From contig NZ_BILX01000012.1 of assembly GCF_004000785.1 (NCBI RefSeq), forward strand, positions 1 to 64,000: a stretch of 64,000 nucleotides of DNA, written 5' to 3'. Below, one piece after another: positions 51,235-60,261 of the stretch (position 1 is the first letter of the stretch; every line of letters starts with the position of its first letter). This DNA is from Paenibacillus ehimensis NBRC 15659 (GTDB lineage Bacteria > Bacillota > Bacilli > Paenibacillales > NBRC-103111). A program made the position numbers and the translations under genes. The notes below the pieces were generated by a model. That model had not been told where the DNA came from. It ran no database searches and saw only the letters and a list, made by a program, of their open reading frames with translations.

Positions 51235-52523
51235 AAGCGCAGCGCTTCGCCCGGCCCAAGCGAATGCAGCCCGGCGAAGCCCTCCGCGGCCAGCGCGGCG
51301 CACAAGGCGTCCGTCGCGCTGCGCCCCGTATGCACCGGGACCGTCCGACGGCTGCCGAAAGCCCGCAGCATCCGCCTGACATCGGCCACGCCTTGATGCA
51401 CCTTGTAGCGGATCGCTTCGGCCAAGCAGCCGTCCCCGGCCTCCGGGTCGTCCAGCAGACGCTGTCCGAAGCTGCCGGCAGCCAAGTGGCCCGTCAAGAT
51501 GGCGCAGCCGTTCCCCGCCGCCGCCAGCCTGCGGTAGTACCACTGCGCGCGCTCCGACTGCATCATCCCGTCGGCGGTGAAATAAAGCGCGCTCCGCCCG
51601 GCCGACAGCGCCTGTTCCCGCTGCGCATCGGTCGCCACCCTAACGACGCGCGGGTCTTCCAGGCAGCGCCGAATCCGCTCGGCCGCCCCCGGCTTCAGCC
51701 ATTCGGGCCGAGCGAGCATCGGGCCGAACGCCTGAAGCAGCTCCCGCTCCGCGACGAGCGGAACGTCCGGGAACCGCTCCCGCGCCCAGACGAGCATATC
51801 CTGCCCGCGCCCAAAGGCGGGAACGGGCAGCAGCACGGACCCGCCCCGCGCCAGCGCCTGCCCGATCCGGGCGGCAAGCCGCTCCAGCAGAACCGGCTGC
51901 GCCTCGGCGTCCATTCCGTAGGCGGCGTCGATCACCGCCAGATCGGCCGGGCAGTCCGCCGTCCCCGGCGGCAGTGCCTCCGGTCCGTCCGCCGCAAGCA
52001 GCACGGACTCCGAAGAGTAATCGCCGGAGAAATAGACCCGTCTGCCCTCCAGCTCCAGCATCAGCCAGACGGAGCCGGCCAAGTGCCCGCTCCGGCCCCA
52101 GCAGGCTCTCACGTGAGGCGCCGCGTTGATCCACTCCCCCGAAGCTCCGGCCTCCTCCAAATAGGCGAACCGGATTGCCTCCACGTGTTCGTCATCGTAT
52201 GGCAGCTCGGCCGACTGCCCCCTTACATATTTTTTCCAAGAAGCGAAATACGTGTCCAACTGCTGCGCCGTCGCCCGGGTCGTCCAGACGACGCCGCGGT
52301 AGCCGTGCTTGTACAGCAGCGGCAGCGCCATCGAATGATCCTCGTGCGCATGGGATAAAAAAACGGCATTCAGCCGCGGAATGACGTTCGGGTCGACGAG
52401 CGGGTATTGTCCCGCGCCCGTCTTTTTGACGCCGCAATCCAGCAGCACGCGGATGCGGTCATTGTGCAGAAGGTAACAGGAGCGGCCGTGCTCGCCCGCT
52501 CCGCCCCAGATGTCGAGCTGCAT
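51231..52523 (-). CDS. MBL-fold metallo-hydrolase (beta-CASP-like)
   Basis: A 430-residue metallo-beta-lactamase-fold protein. Metal site motif FLSHAHEDHSMALPLLY, later His in CWGRSGHLAGSVWLML and Asp in VYFSGDYSSES. LLPVPAFGRGQDMLVW and ILTGHLAAGSFGQRLL resemble the beta-CASP insertion and exonuclease C-motif. A role in RNA or DNA processing is likely from the fold. ATG 52523 starts 5 bases after the stop of the iron-type permease, making it the last gene of that operon, an unexpected partner. Confidence 0.82.
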   Translation of the reverse strand: MQLDIWGGAGEHGRSCYLLHNDRIRVLLDCGVKKTGAGQYPLVDPNVIPRLNAVFLSHAHEDHSMALPLLYKHGYRGVVWTTRATAQQLDTYFASWKKYVRGQSAELPYDDEHVEAIRFAYLEEAGASGEWINAAPHVRACWGRSGHLAGSVWLMLELEGRRVYFSGDYSSESVLLAADGPEALPPGTADCPADLAVIDAAYGMDAEAQPVLLERLAARIGQALARGGSVLLPVPAFGRGQDMLVWARERFPDVPLVAERELLQAFGPMLARPEWLKPGAAERIRRCLEDPRVVRVATDAQREQALSAGRSALYFTADGMMQSERAQWYYRRLAAAGNGCAILTGHLAAGSFGQRLLDDPEAGDGCLAEAIRYKVHQGVADVRRMLRAFGSRRTVPVHTGRSATDALCAALAAEGFAGLHSLGPGEALRF

Positions 52524-52528
52524 GCGTC

Positions 52529-54199
52529 TCAATCCACTTTCTGTTTTGAACTTAGCCGGTCGATCCCGAGCAGCATCAGCGTCGTCAGACCGACCGAGAC
52601 GACCGCCATCGCCATGCCGAGCGACACCTTCCCCTGCTCGAACTGCGCGAAAATATATGTGGCCGACGTTTCCATCGAAGGCGGCAAAATCATCAGCGAC
52701 GCCACCAGCTCGCGGACCGAGATCGTGAACGTCATCATCCAGCCCGCCAGCATCCCCGGAACGATTAGCGGCAGTACAATGCGGCGGAAGATGTAAGCCG
52801 GCCGGCCGCCGAACACTTGCCCCGCTTGAAACAGCGCATCGTCAAGCTGGGAAAAGTTTGCTTTGACGTACTGCACCGTGTACGGCAGAAAAAACACGAC
52901 ATACGTCAGCACAACCATTCCGTATGTGTTGTACAGCGGCACGGGCATCCATGGCGCGTTCCACAGCAGAATCAGGCCGACGACCAGCACGATGCCCGGC
53001 ACCGTATTCGGCAGCAGGCTGAACAGGTCGGTCATCCGCTGCGGCCATGTTTTCGACTGCTTGATCGTCAGCGCGAACCACGTGCCCAGAAGCACCGAGA
53101 TCGTCGCCGCCACCAGCGACAAGCCGAGGCTGTTCAGCAGCGCGGTCATGCTTTTGGAGCCCCAGGTCAGCAGCTCCGCGTAATGATTCAGCGTCAGATT
53201 GCCCCAGGCGAGCCCGACGCCCCGCAGCTTCATCAACGAAGCGGAAATAATCGAAAAGTAAGGGACGCCTACGGACAGCACCAGCAGCACAATCACGTAG
53301 CCCCAAGCCAATAGGCGCGTCAGCCCGCTTAGCGGGTACATTTTGCTCCGTGTTCCCTTGCCGCCGACCAACCGGTACGTATACCGCCGGGTGACAACCG
53401 TCTGCGCGTACCACAGCAGCAGGCACGTGCTCAGCAGCACGGACGCCAGCGCCGTTGCCTTGCCGAAATCGATCGGCCAGCTGGAAATGTATTTGTGAAT
53501 TTCCGAGGTCAGCACGTAAAAGCCGATTTTGCGGCCGAAGGTGGCCGGCGTGCCGAACTCGGCAATCGTCTTGACGAAAATGAGCAGCGCCCCCATCGCG
53601 TAGCTGGACAGCAGCAGCGGCAGCACGATCCTCCGGAAGCTGTAGAAGAACCGGCCTCCGTGTACGGCGGCAGCGTCCTCCTTGCTCCCGCCGATCTGCA
53701 ATAAAGCGTTGCGCAGGATCAAATAGAGAAAAGGGAACAAGTGCAGGCTCATGATCGCGACCATGCCGAAGACGCTGAAAAACTTCGGCGTCCACGTTTC
53801 CGTAAAGGGAAGAAGCTGCTCCATATAGCCGTTTTTTTGCATGAACAAAATCCAGCCCATCGAGCCGATATACGGCGGCGTCATGAACGGGATCAGCAGC
53901 ACGATATCCAGCCACGCATGCCGGCCGAGGCTTGTTTTAGCCAAGATCCAGGCGAGCGGCAGCGCCAGCGCCGTCGTTCCGAGCACGACGCACAGGCCGA
54001 GCCGGATCGAGTTCCAGAAAACTTCGCCGAGCTTGTTCTCCAGAATGGTCCGCAGCGGCGCGGACAAATCCAGCGTCTGCTCCGGATAGACGCTCGTCAG
54101 AAAGATGAAAAAAAGCGGGACGACCACCAGGACCGCCAAAAGAAACAAGGCGAGGGTCATCCCTACCGATCGGATAGAAATCCAGCTTCTTGCTTGCAT
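52529..54199 (-). CDS. iron(III)-type ABC transporter permease (fused, FbpB-like)
   Basis: A 556-residue permease with about 12 helices in two homologous halves, each with a binding-protein-dependent transport motif (EDAAAVHGGRFFYSFRRIVLP and DDALFQAGQVFGGRPAYIFRRIVLP). This double permease is characteristic of FbpB/AfuB-type ferric iron importers and some phosphonate or thiamine systems. Its partners lie upstream: binding protein at 54212 and ATPase at 55322. Confidence 0.92.
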   Translation of the reverse strand: MQARSWISIRSVGMTLALFLLAVLVVVPLFFIFLTSVYPEQTLDLSAPLRTILENKLGEVFWNSIRLGLCVVLGTTALALPLAWILAKTSLGRHAWLDIVLLIPFMTPPYIGSMGWILFMQKNGYMEQLLPFTETWTPKFFSVFGMVAIMSLHLFPFLYLILRNALLQIGGSKEDAAAVHGGRFFYSFRRIVLPLLLSSYAMGALLIFVKTIAEFGTPATFGRKIGFYVLTSEIHKYISSWPIDFGKATALASVLLSTCLLLWYAQTVVTRRYTYRLVGGKGTRSKMYPLSGLTRLLAWGYVIVLLVLSVGVPYFSIISASLMKLRGVGLAWGNLTLNHYAELLTWGSKSMTALLNSLGLSLVAATISVLLGTWFALTIKQSKTWPQRMTDLFSLLPNTVPGIVLVVGLILLWNAPWMPVPLYNTYGMVVLTYVVFFLPYTVQYVKANFSQLDDALFQAGQVFGGRPAYIFRRIVLPLIVPGMLAGWMMTFTISVRELVASLMILPPSMETSATYIFAQFEQGKVSLGMAMAVVSVGLTTLMLLGIDRLSSKQKVD

Positions 54200-54211
54200 G
54201 CCGTCACCGTC

Positions 54212-55303
54212 TTATTTAAACATTTGGGTAAATTTCTTCGTCACGGCGTCGCCGTTCGCATCCATCCACGTCCAGTCGATCTTCATCTGCGCGATTTCGT
54301 CGGCGCTCGCGCGGTCCTTCGCCTTCACGTCCTTGCGTCCCGGCAGCAGGTAGGTGTCTGCCACCATCTTCTGCGCTTCGTCGGACAGCAGATAATCGAT
54401 GAACGCTTTGGCGTTGTCCGTGTTTTTGCTCGATTTCAGAATCGCCGCCGGGCGGGGGCTGATGACCGTACCGCTGGCCGGATACACCATGTCGACCGGC
54501 TCGCCCTTCGCCTTCGCTTGGTACGTCATGTAGTCGACGCCTGCCGCTACGATGCTTTTCGCCCCGGTGATGACCGGGTCAAGCGCCTCCTGATTCGCGC
54601 CCGCCAAAGCGACGCCGTTTTTCTTGTATTGCTCGAACAGCTCCCAGCCCCCGTCGCCCTTGGCGCTCAGATAGCCGGTGATGAAATCCAGCGCGGAGCC
54701 GGACAGCGCCGGGTCGGGGATGTTCACCTTGCCCTTCCACTCGTCCTTGGCGAGATCGCTCCATTCCTTTGGCGGCGTCTTCACCTGCTTCGTGTTATAT
54801 ACAATGCCGAGCGCGGAGGCGCTGTAGCCGAAGAAATGGCCGTCTTTGTCCGACCAATCGGGAATCAGCTTGTCCGCGTTGGCCGCGTTTTTGTATTCCA
54901 GCGTGAGCCCGCTCTTTTTGAGCCCTTGAGCCGACGGCAGGGAAGCCAGTACGACGACGTCCACGACCGGGTTCGCCTTCTCCGCTTCCATCCGGGCCAA
55001 AATTTTGCCTGTCGTCCCCTGGAACATTTCCACCTTCACGCCGGTCTTCGCTTCGTACCCTTTCTGAATGCTTTCGGCCAGCTCCTTCGGACCGGCGCTG
55101 TAGACGACCAGCTTGCCTCCGAGCTTCTTGTCCCCTTTCTTGTCCTCCGGCTTGGCGGCCGCCTGCTCCGTCTTCGGCGCAGGCGCTGCACCCGTATTCG
55201 CGGACTTGTCCGCAGCCGTCGTTCCGCATCCGGCGATACCGAAGCCCATCACGGCCGTCAGCAGCAGCAAGGCCCCGTTTTTCAATCCCTTCCCCATGTT
55301 CAT
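54212..55303 (-). CDS. iron(III)-type substrate-binding lipoprotein (FbpA/FutA-like)
   Basis: A 363-residue lipoprotein (lipobox GIAGC near residue 26) with a charged linker and a type II binding fold: GKLVVYSAGPKELAESIQKGYEAKTGVKVEMFQGTTGKILARM, DVVVLASLPSAQGLK, GYSASALGIVYNTKQV, GKVNIPDPALSGSAL and VYPASGTVISPRPAAIL. It belongs to the FbpA/FutA/AfuA group binding ferric iron; some relatives bind 2-aminoethylphosphonate, so the ligand is not settled. Confidence 0.9.
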   Translation of the reverse strand: MNMGKGLKNGALLLLTAVMGFGIAGCGTTAADKSANTGAAPAPKTEQAAAKPEDKKGDKKLGGKLVVYSAGPKELAESIQKGYEAKTGVKVEMFQGTTGKILARMEAEKANPVVDVVVLASLPSAQGLKKSGLTLEYKNAANADKLIPDWSDKDGHFFGYSASALGIVYNTKQVKTPPKEWSDLAKDEWKGKVNIPDPALSGSALDFITGYLSAKGDGGWELFEQYKKNGVALAGANQEALDPVITGAKSIVAAGVDYMTYQAKAKGEPVDMVYPASGTVISPRPAAILKSSKNTDNAKAFIDYLLSDEAQKMVADTYLLPGRKDVKAKDRASADEIAQMKIDWTWMDANGDAVTKKFTQMFK

Positions 55304-55321
55304 GCGTCGTTCCTCCTCGTC

Positions 55322-56293
55322 CTATTCGGCAATATGGTGAATATGCTGCGGCGATACGTACACCGTCACGCGTTCTCCCGCCTGCAAGCGGGTGGAATGA
55401 TAAGCCGTCCACAGGCCCATCGCGCCCATCTCCAGCCCGATTTCGTAGCGGTCCCCGACATAGCTGACGCTGCGGATTGTGCCCGGATAAGCGGCAGCCG
55501 CGCCTTCCTCCGGCGGCGACCACCGGACATGCTCGGGGCGAAGCAAGCTGCGGTCCGGCACCAGCCAGTTCGACTTGCCGATGAAGCGGGCGACGAACGG
55601 ATGGGCCGGCGTGCGGTAAATGTCCTCAGGCGCGCCCTGCTGCAAAATGCGGCCCTCCTGCATGACGACGATCTCGTCGGACATCGACATGGCCTCCGTC
55701 TGATCGTGCGTCACATACAGCGCCGTCAGCCCGATCTCCCGCACGAGACTCATCAGCTCCAGCCGCATTTCGTCCCGCAGCACGGCATCGAGAGCGCTGA
55801 GCGGCTCGTCGAACAGCACAAGCTGCGGCCTTAGCGCGACGGCCCGGGCGAACGCCACCCGCTGCTGCTGCCCGCCCGAAAGCTGGTGCGGGTACCGCTT
55901 CTCCATCCCTTGCAGCCGCACCTTCGCTACCGCTTCCTCCACCCGCTGCTTAAGGTCTTTCGTTTGTCCGGTGGCGCGCAGGCCGAAGGCGACATTTTCG
56001 AACACGGTCATATGCGGCCACAAGGCGAAGTCCTGAAAGACCATGCCGAAATGCCGCTTATGAGCCGGAAGATCGACCCGCTTCTCGGCCGAGAACAAGC
56101 ATTCGTCTCCGAGGCGGATTTCCCCCCGGTCCGGCCGCTCCAATCCGGCGATCATCCGCAGCAGTGTCGTCTTCCCGCAGCCCGACGGCCCGAGCAGCGT
56201 CGTAAACCGCCCTTTTCTGATGACCAGATCCGTCCGGTGCAAGGCCTGCACCGCCCCGAACGATTTTTCCAACCCCCGTATGACCACATCCAT
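55322..56293 (-). CDS. ABC transporter ATPase (FbpC/PotA-like)
   Basis: A 323-residue ATPase with Walker A GPSGCGKTT, Q-loop MVFQDFALWPHMTVFEN, signature LSGGQQQRVAFARA, Walker B LVLFDEPLSALD and switch VTHDQTEAM. A C-terminal TOBE-like domain (GTIRSVSYVGDRYEIGLEMG, GERVTVYVSPQ) is present. Start at ATG 56293 (MDVVIRGLEKSFG), behind AGGAAGGG; the longer frame to 56335 lacks a site. First gene of the ATPase-binding protein-permease-MBL operon, divergent from the LysR gene. Confidence 0.93.
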   Translation of the reverse strand: MDVVIRGLEKSFGAVQALHRTDLVIRKGRFTTLLGPSGCGKTTLLRMIAGLERPDRGEIRLGDECLFSAEKRVDLPAHKRHFGMVFQDFALWPHMTVFENVAFGLRATGQTKDLKQRVEEAVAKVRLQGMEKRYPHQLSGGQQQRVAFARAVALRPQLVLFDEPLSALDAVLRDEMRLELMSLVREIGLTALYVTHDQTEAMSMSDEIVVMQEGRILQQGAPEDIYRTPAHPFVARFIGKSNWLVPDRSLLRPEHVRWSPPEEGAAAAYPGTIRSVSYVGDRYEIGLEMGAMGLWTAYHSTRLQAGERVTVYVSPQHIHHIAE

Positions 56294-56463
56294 GCTGCAA
56301 CCCTTCCTATCTTGCAAACTAGCTTTAGTGTACATGGCGAAATGCAGAAGATTGTCAGCGGGACGTAAAGATTATGTTAATTAATTCAATGGATACTATT
56401 CATTCTCATAGATTTTTTCTATACTGTGGGAAAATGCGGAGCCGAACAAGGAGAGTGGGCACA

Positions 56464-57357
56464 TTGAATTTCAGTCTGCTGAAGCTGGAAATCGTGGAGC
56501 TGTTGGACAAGCACAAGAAAATTACCGCCGTTGCCGAGCAGCTCGGGCTCAAGCAGCCGACGGTGACGTTTCACATGAAGAGCATGGAGCAGGAGCTCGG
56601 GGTGCAGCTGTTCGAGACGCGCTCGGGCAAGACGATTCTGACCGAGGCCGGCCGGTCGCTCTACCATTACGCGGTCAAAATCAACGCGCTGGCGCAGGAA
56701 GCGGGGCGGGTCGTGAAAGAATTCGACGAACTGGGCCGCGGCACGCTGAAGATCGGCGCCAGCTACGTGCCGGGGACGTACCTGCTTCCGAAGGTGCTCA
56801 GCGGCTTCGCCAAGGCGTATCCGCGAATCACCTTGTCTTTGCAGGTCAAGACGGCTCCCGTCATCCGGGAGCTGCTGCGCAATCACGAGATCGATCTCGG
56901 CATCCTGTCCACCGAGCCGTTCCAATCGGCTCCGCTGATTGCCGAAACCGTGTGCGAGGATGAGCTGGTCGTCGTCTTTGCGCCGGGTCACCGGCTGGCC
57001 GCCTGCCCGCAATTGTATCCCGATCAGCTCGCCGAGGCGCCTTTTCTGCTCCACGGACCGGAGTCCAGCACGCGGCAAATGACCGACCGGTGGGCGCAGC
57101 GCAACCGGGTCCAGTTGAAAGCGCACATGGAGCTCGATTCGCTGGAAGCGATCAAGCAGGTCGTCATGCAGGGGGAGAGCGTATCATTCGTTTCGCGGCA
57201 GGCCGTGCAGCGGGAAGTAGAGCGCGGGGAGCTCGAATTTCGCCCGATTCCGCAAAATCCGTTCAAGCGCTACGTGTACTGCGCTTACAATGCGGACCGG
57301 CGGCAGTCCGCCGTCATGGAACGGTTCATCGATTTTCTGCGAAAAGAGGCCCGATAA
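56464..57357 (+). CDS. LysR-family transcriptional regulator
   Basis: A 297-residue regulator. The winged helix lies at about 1-60 (LLKLEIVELLDKHKKITAVAEQLGLKQPTVTFHMKSMEQELGVQLFE), followed by a two-lobed effector domain (LGRGTLKIGASYVPGTYLLPKVLSGF). The start is TTG 56464 with GGAGAG eight bases upstream, giving the usual LysR N-terminus. The 170-base gap to the divergent importer operon is the natural site for its control of that operon; the inducer is unknown. Confidence 0.92.
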   Translation: MNFSLLKLEIVELLDKHKKITAVAEQLGLKQPTVTFHMKSMEQELGVQLFETRSGKTILTEAGRSLYHYAVKINALAQEAGRVVKEFDELGRGTLKIGASYVPGTYLLPKVLSGFAKAYPRITLSLQVKTAPVIRELLRNHEIDLGILSTEPFQSAPLIAETVCEDELVVVFAPGHRLAACPQLYPDQLAEAPFLLHGPESSTRQMTDRWAQRNRVQLKAHMELDSLEAIKQVVMQGESVSFVSRQAVQREVERGELEFRPIPQNPFKRYVYCAYNADRRQSAVMERFIDFLRKEAR

Positions 57358-57483
57358 ATCTAGTATTTATATGTACTTCCAAATTTTTCTTTACAAAAAC
57401 AACATATCTGCTTAACATCTAGATAACAAACGGTCATTACAGTCTAGCATGTAAGCCTATTCCAGAACATGAAGGAGTTGTCG

Positions 57484-58353
57484 ATGATGAACAAACGATC
57501 CAAATGGATTGGGGCGCTTTCCGCAGTCGTCCTGTCCGCCGCTTTGACGGTATCTTCCGTCTTTCCTGCCGCACCTGTCAAAGCCGCAAGCAACATGGTG
57601 CCGGACTATGAGGTGAAGCTGCTCATGCCCGCAAACGCCGTGCTGGGCTCGGACGACAAGCTGAAAAGCGACGTCCGCAGCGCGTTCGGCATGTCGGACA
57701 AGGTGACGAAGATGAACGTGCAGTTTCTGGATACGGACGGCAAAGACATTTACGGCAACGGCTGGAGCCCGCGCATTCGGAAGAAGGAAGGCGACAGCAA
57801 GTTCGAGCTGAGCTACAAGAAGCGGTACCCGATCGCCAACGGCAATATCGATGCGGCGCTGACGAAGGCCAATCAGGAAGGCTTCGACGCGTCGGACACG
57901 AACTACGAGGCGCAGGTGGAATGGGGCTACCAGAACAAGACGCTCAGCATCACACGTTCCAAAGACGTCAAAAAATCCGGCTACAGCGGCGTGGACCTGC
58001 CTTCGGTCAAAGATTCCCGCAAGCTGCTGATCGATAATGCCCCGGGCAAATTCGACAAGTGGTTGTACGCCGGCTGGGGCACCGAGCAGCTTCAAAACTC
58101 CCGCATCTACGGCCCGGTTTTGGCCAAGCGGTACACCGGCACGTGGAGCGGCCTGAAAACGTACATCGAGGTGTGGCCGATCCGCAGCGCAAACGGCTCC
58201 GGTACGGAGAACGTGGTCGAAATTTCGTTCAAGACGGACGACCGGGACACCGCCTCGCAGAAGCACGACGAGCTGGTGACTTATCTGCAAAGCAAAGGCT
58301 GGTTCCTGGCCCAGGATTCGCTGAAAACGCAGCTGATTATGGACCGGTACTAA
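57484..58353 (+). CDS. secreted CYTH-like domain protein
   Basis: A 289-residue protein. A signal peptide (KWIGALSAVVLSAALTVSSVFPAAPVKA) is followed by a domain that begins DYEVKLLMPANAVLG and carries NGWSPRIRKKEGDSKFELSYKKRYPI. This pattern (acidic/basic ExK strand, RIRK, ELSYKKR) recalls the triphosphate-tunnel CYTH fold. Later blocks are YEAQVEWGYQNKTLSITRSK and WSGLKTYIEVWPI. Known CYTH proteins are cytosolic, so an exported one is unusual. ATG 57484 follows AAGGAG by seven bases. Confidence 0.6.
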   Translation: MMNKRSKWIGALSAVVLSAALTVSSVFPAAPVKAASNMVPDYEVKLLMPANAVLGSDDKLKSDVRSAFGMSDKVTKMNVQFLDTDGKDIYGNGWSPRIRKKEGDSKFELSYKKRYPIANGNIDAALTKANQEGFDASDTNYEAQVEWGYQNKTLSITRSKDVKKSGYSGVDLPSVKDSRKLLIDNAPGKFDKWLYAGWGTEQLQNSRIYGPVLAKRYTGTWSGLKTYIEVWPIRSANGSGTENVVEISFKTDDRDTASQKHDELVTYLQSKGWFLAQDSLKTQLIMDRY

Positions 58354-58428
58354 GCCTGCGCGCACCGGGCGGATAAGCAAGCTTCACCGCAACCGTATGG
58401 CGCACTGGCCTTTTCACATTCAACACCA

Positions 58429-58485
58429 AAGGAGCTGTCCCCCTCTGCACCCACTTATGGATGCAAGGGAACAGCTCCTTTTTTT
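58429..58485 (+). terminator. terminator after the secreted CYTH-like gene
   Basis: AAGGAGCTGT (58429-58438) pairs with ACAGCTCCTT (58471-58480) around a large loop; seven Ts at 58479-58485. Confidence 0.85.
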
Positions 58486-58540
58486 CGCAGCGGGAGAATT
58501 GCGGCTCATCAACCGCTGTCGGCCAGCCGCGCTTCGGAGC

Positions 58541-59884
58541 TTACTCCTGCTCCTTCCGCTCGCCCAGCCATTCCACGAACAGCGCATAATCCTCCTCAAC
58601 CTGATGCGCATAGGCGATCGCCCAATGCGCGATATAGTCGCAGAACGCGTCCGTGTCCGGCCCGATCGCGCGATGAATCTCCTCCTCGCTGTGGTACGAC
58701 ATCAGCCCGTGCTCCATATCCGCATCCGCCCGCGCATGAAGCTTCGCCGTAATCCGGCCCATGCAGTCCAGCACGGACAGCAGGTCTTCCTTCCCGGTCA
58801 GCTTGTCCGCCTTCAGCCGCTTCTTGTAAGGCGACCGCTCCCTGACGTAAAAATGCCGCCCGTCCATCGTCAAGAAGCCGAGAAACGGGTCGGCCTCGTG
58901 ATGCATCGCCTGCTGCGTCACGATGACCCGCTTGCCCTGATGGCCGAAATACGTCCAGAATGACTCGTTATACGGCATAAAATAAGCCGGGACCGGCGCG
59001 CGCACTTCCTTGACCTCGATCACGATATCGTCCAGCGCCTGCTCGCCGCCTTCGCCTTCGATGAGCACATAGAAGCGGTCCAGCCCGATGGAGGCCGTGC
59101 CCGAGCCGTGCTTCACCGCCACGTCCTTGATCGCGTAATAGCTATCGGAACGCTTCGTCCTCCGCTCCAGCGATTGCAGGTAATGCGGCCAGCTCTCCTC
59201 CAGCATGCGGCGCTCCTGCGGCGTCGGCGGAACGATCTCCTCCGATTTGGCAAACCGCCTCGCCGTCCTTGTCAGCGTCGTCACGCCTTCCAGAAACTGC
59301 GACGCGAGCCGCTTCTCCGTCTTTTTCAGCAGCTTGCGGATCGGTCCGTCCGTGCGGTCCTTATCGAAGACGAGCGTGCGCGGATCGTCCTTCCGCCGGG
59401 CAAAGCGCCGGATCTGGTTGGCATACGCGTCCAAATAAGCGGTGATCGCTTCCTTCTGCCCGTCGGCGCCGATGCCCTTCGTCCGGCACACAAGCGCTAC
59501 GCTGACCGACATCCGCAGCAGGTCGTACAGATAGGAGCCCAGATACCCCTCGTCAAAATCGTTCACATCGTACACGATCCGCCCTTCTTCGCTGCGGAAC
59601 GCCCCGAAATTCTCGAAATGCAGATCCCCTTGAATCCATGTCGGCCGCTCCGGCGAGCTGTGGTACGGAAACCATTCCCGGCTGACATCGAAATAAAACA
59701 AGTACGCGGTCCCCCGGAAGAACGAAAACGGGCTTCCCGCCATTTTGGCGTATTTCTGCTGCCGTTTGGCTTCGGGCAGCGCCATGATCTGTCCGTCGAA
59801 CTCGTCCAGCACGCTGCTCAGCAGCTCCTTGCGCAATCTTTTCTGCGTGAGCCGGACACGTTCCGTAAGCAGCTCCGTCTTCAT
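58541..59884 (-). CDS. DUF2252 family protein
   Basis: A 447-residue kinase-fold-like DUF2252 protein. Family blocks: MAGSPFSFFRGTAYLFYFDVSREW, WIQGDLHFENFGAFRSEEGRIVYDVNDFDEGYLGSYLYDLLRM, VKHGSGTASIGLDRFYVLIEG, MDGRHFYVRERSPYKKRLK and GLMSYHSEEEIHRAIGPDTDAFCDYIAHWAIAYA. QGDLHFEN and VNDFD resemble the catalytic and metal-binding loops of APH-type kinases. Substrate unknown. Start at ATG 59884, GGGGGA nine bases upstream. Confidence 0.92.
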   Translation of the reverse strand: MKTELLTERVRLTQKRLRKELLSSVLDEFDGQIMALPEAKRQQKYAKMAGSPFSFFRGTAYLFYFDVSREWFPYHSSPERPTWIQGDLHFENFGAFRSEEGRIVYDVNDFDEGYLGSYLYDLLRMSVSVALVCRTKGIGADGQKEAITAYLDAYANQIRRFARRKDDPRTLVFDKDRTDGPIRKLLKKTEKRLASQFLEGVTTLTRTARRFAKSEEIVPPTPQERRMLEESWPHYLQSLERRTKRSDSYYAIKDVAVKHGSGTASIGLDRFYVLIEGEGGEQALDDIVIEVKEVRAPVPAYFMPYNESFWTYFGHQGKRVIVTQQAMHHEADPFLGFLTMDGRHFYVRERSPYKKRLKADKLTGKEDLLSVLDCMGRITAKLHARADADMEHGLMSYHSEEEIHRAIGPDTDAFCDYIAHWAIAYAHQVEEDYALFVEWLGERKEQE

Positions 59885-60035
59885 GCGCGGTTTCCCCCTT
59901 TTGCGGCGATAAGCGAGTATTTTTCTCATGGTAGCTTACGCGCCGACAGCGTGTCAATTCGCATGCGGAGCGGCCCTCTCCGCCTTCCGATGTCCTGCCC
60001 GCGGCCCGCCGAAGGAAATACTGGAAAATTAGGGA

Positions 60036-60064
60036 TTGACGCCATCCTTGAAAACGATTACTAT
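60036..60064 (+). promoter_or_regulatory. sigma-A promoter of the sugar importer operon
   Basis: TTGACG (60036-60041), 17-base spacer, TACTAT (60059-60064). The first palindromic operator begins 14 bases after the -10 box, near the expected transcription start. Confidence 0.7.
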
Positions 60065-60077
60065 AGGCGTATAAAAA

Positions 60078-60091
60078 TATAAACGTTTATA
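60078..60091 (+). promoter_or_regulatory. LacI-type operator O1
   Basis: Perfect 14-base palindrome TATAAACGTTTATA with a central CG, as usual for LacI/PurR-family operators. It lies at about +7 to +20 of the promoter. Confidence 0.7.
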
Positions 60092-60228
60092 ATTTTGAAG
60101 CTTCGATACCATCCGTAATTCCCCCTCATTTCAACAACATCCGAGTTCAACTGGCAAAACTTCGTTACCGGGAACCGGATACACAGCTTCGCACCGGCCA
60201 GCGGGGGCATGCTTCAATTCGATGAAAA

Positions 60229-60242
60229 TATAAACGTTTATA
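60229..60242 (+). promoter_or_regulatory. LacI-type operator O2
   Basis: An identical 14-base palindrome 151 bases downstream of O1, immediately before the AAGGAGGG ribosome site of the first permease gene. Two sites at this distance would allow repression by looping. The 137 bases between them hold no gene. Confidence 0.7.
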
Positions 60243-60261
60243 CTTCAAGGAGGGATTGCCC

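Noticed and set aside
48131-52358. Open frames of about 590 and 630 codons on the plus strand, opposite proS, in another frame over EcsC and opposite the MBL gene
   Set aside because: Low-complexity Arg/Pro/Gly composition; the other frames encode well-conserved proteins.
53741-55834. 697-codon open frame opposite the importer permease, binding protein and ATPase genes
   Set aside because: It runs antisense across three recognisable genes and their gaps, with composition typical of a shadow frame and no matching family motif.
56380-56420. Possible Fur box (TGAGAATGAATAGTATC-like) between the LysR gene and the iron-type importer
   Set aside because: Too few matches to the 7-1-7 Fur consensus to report; the importer ligand is also uncertain.
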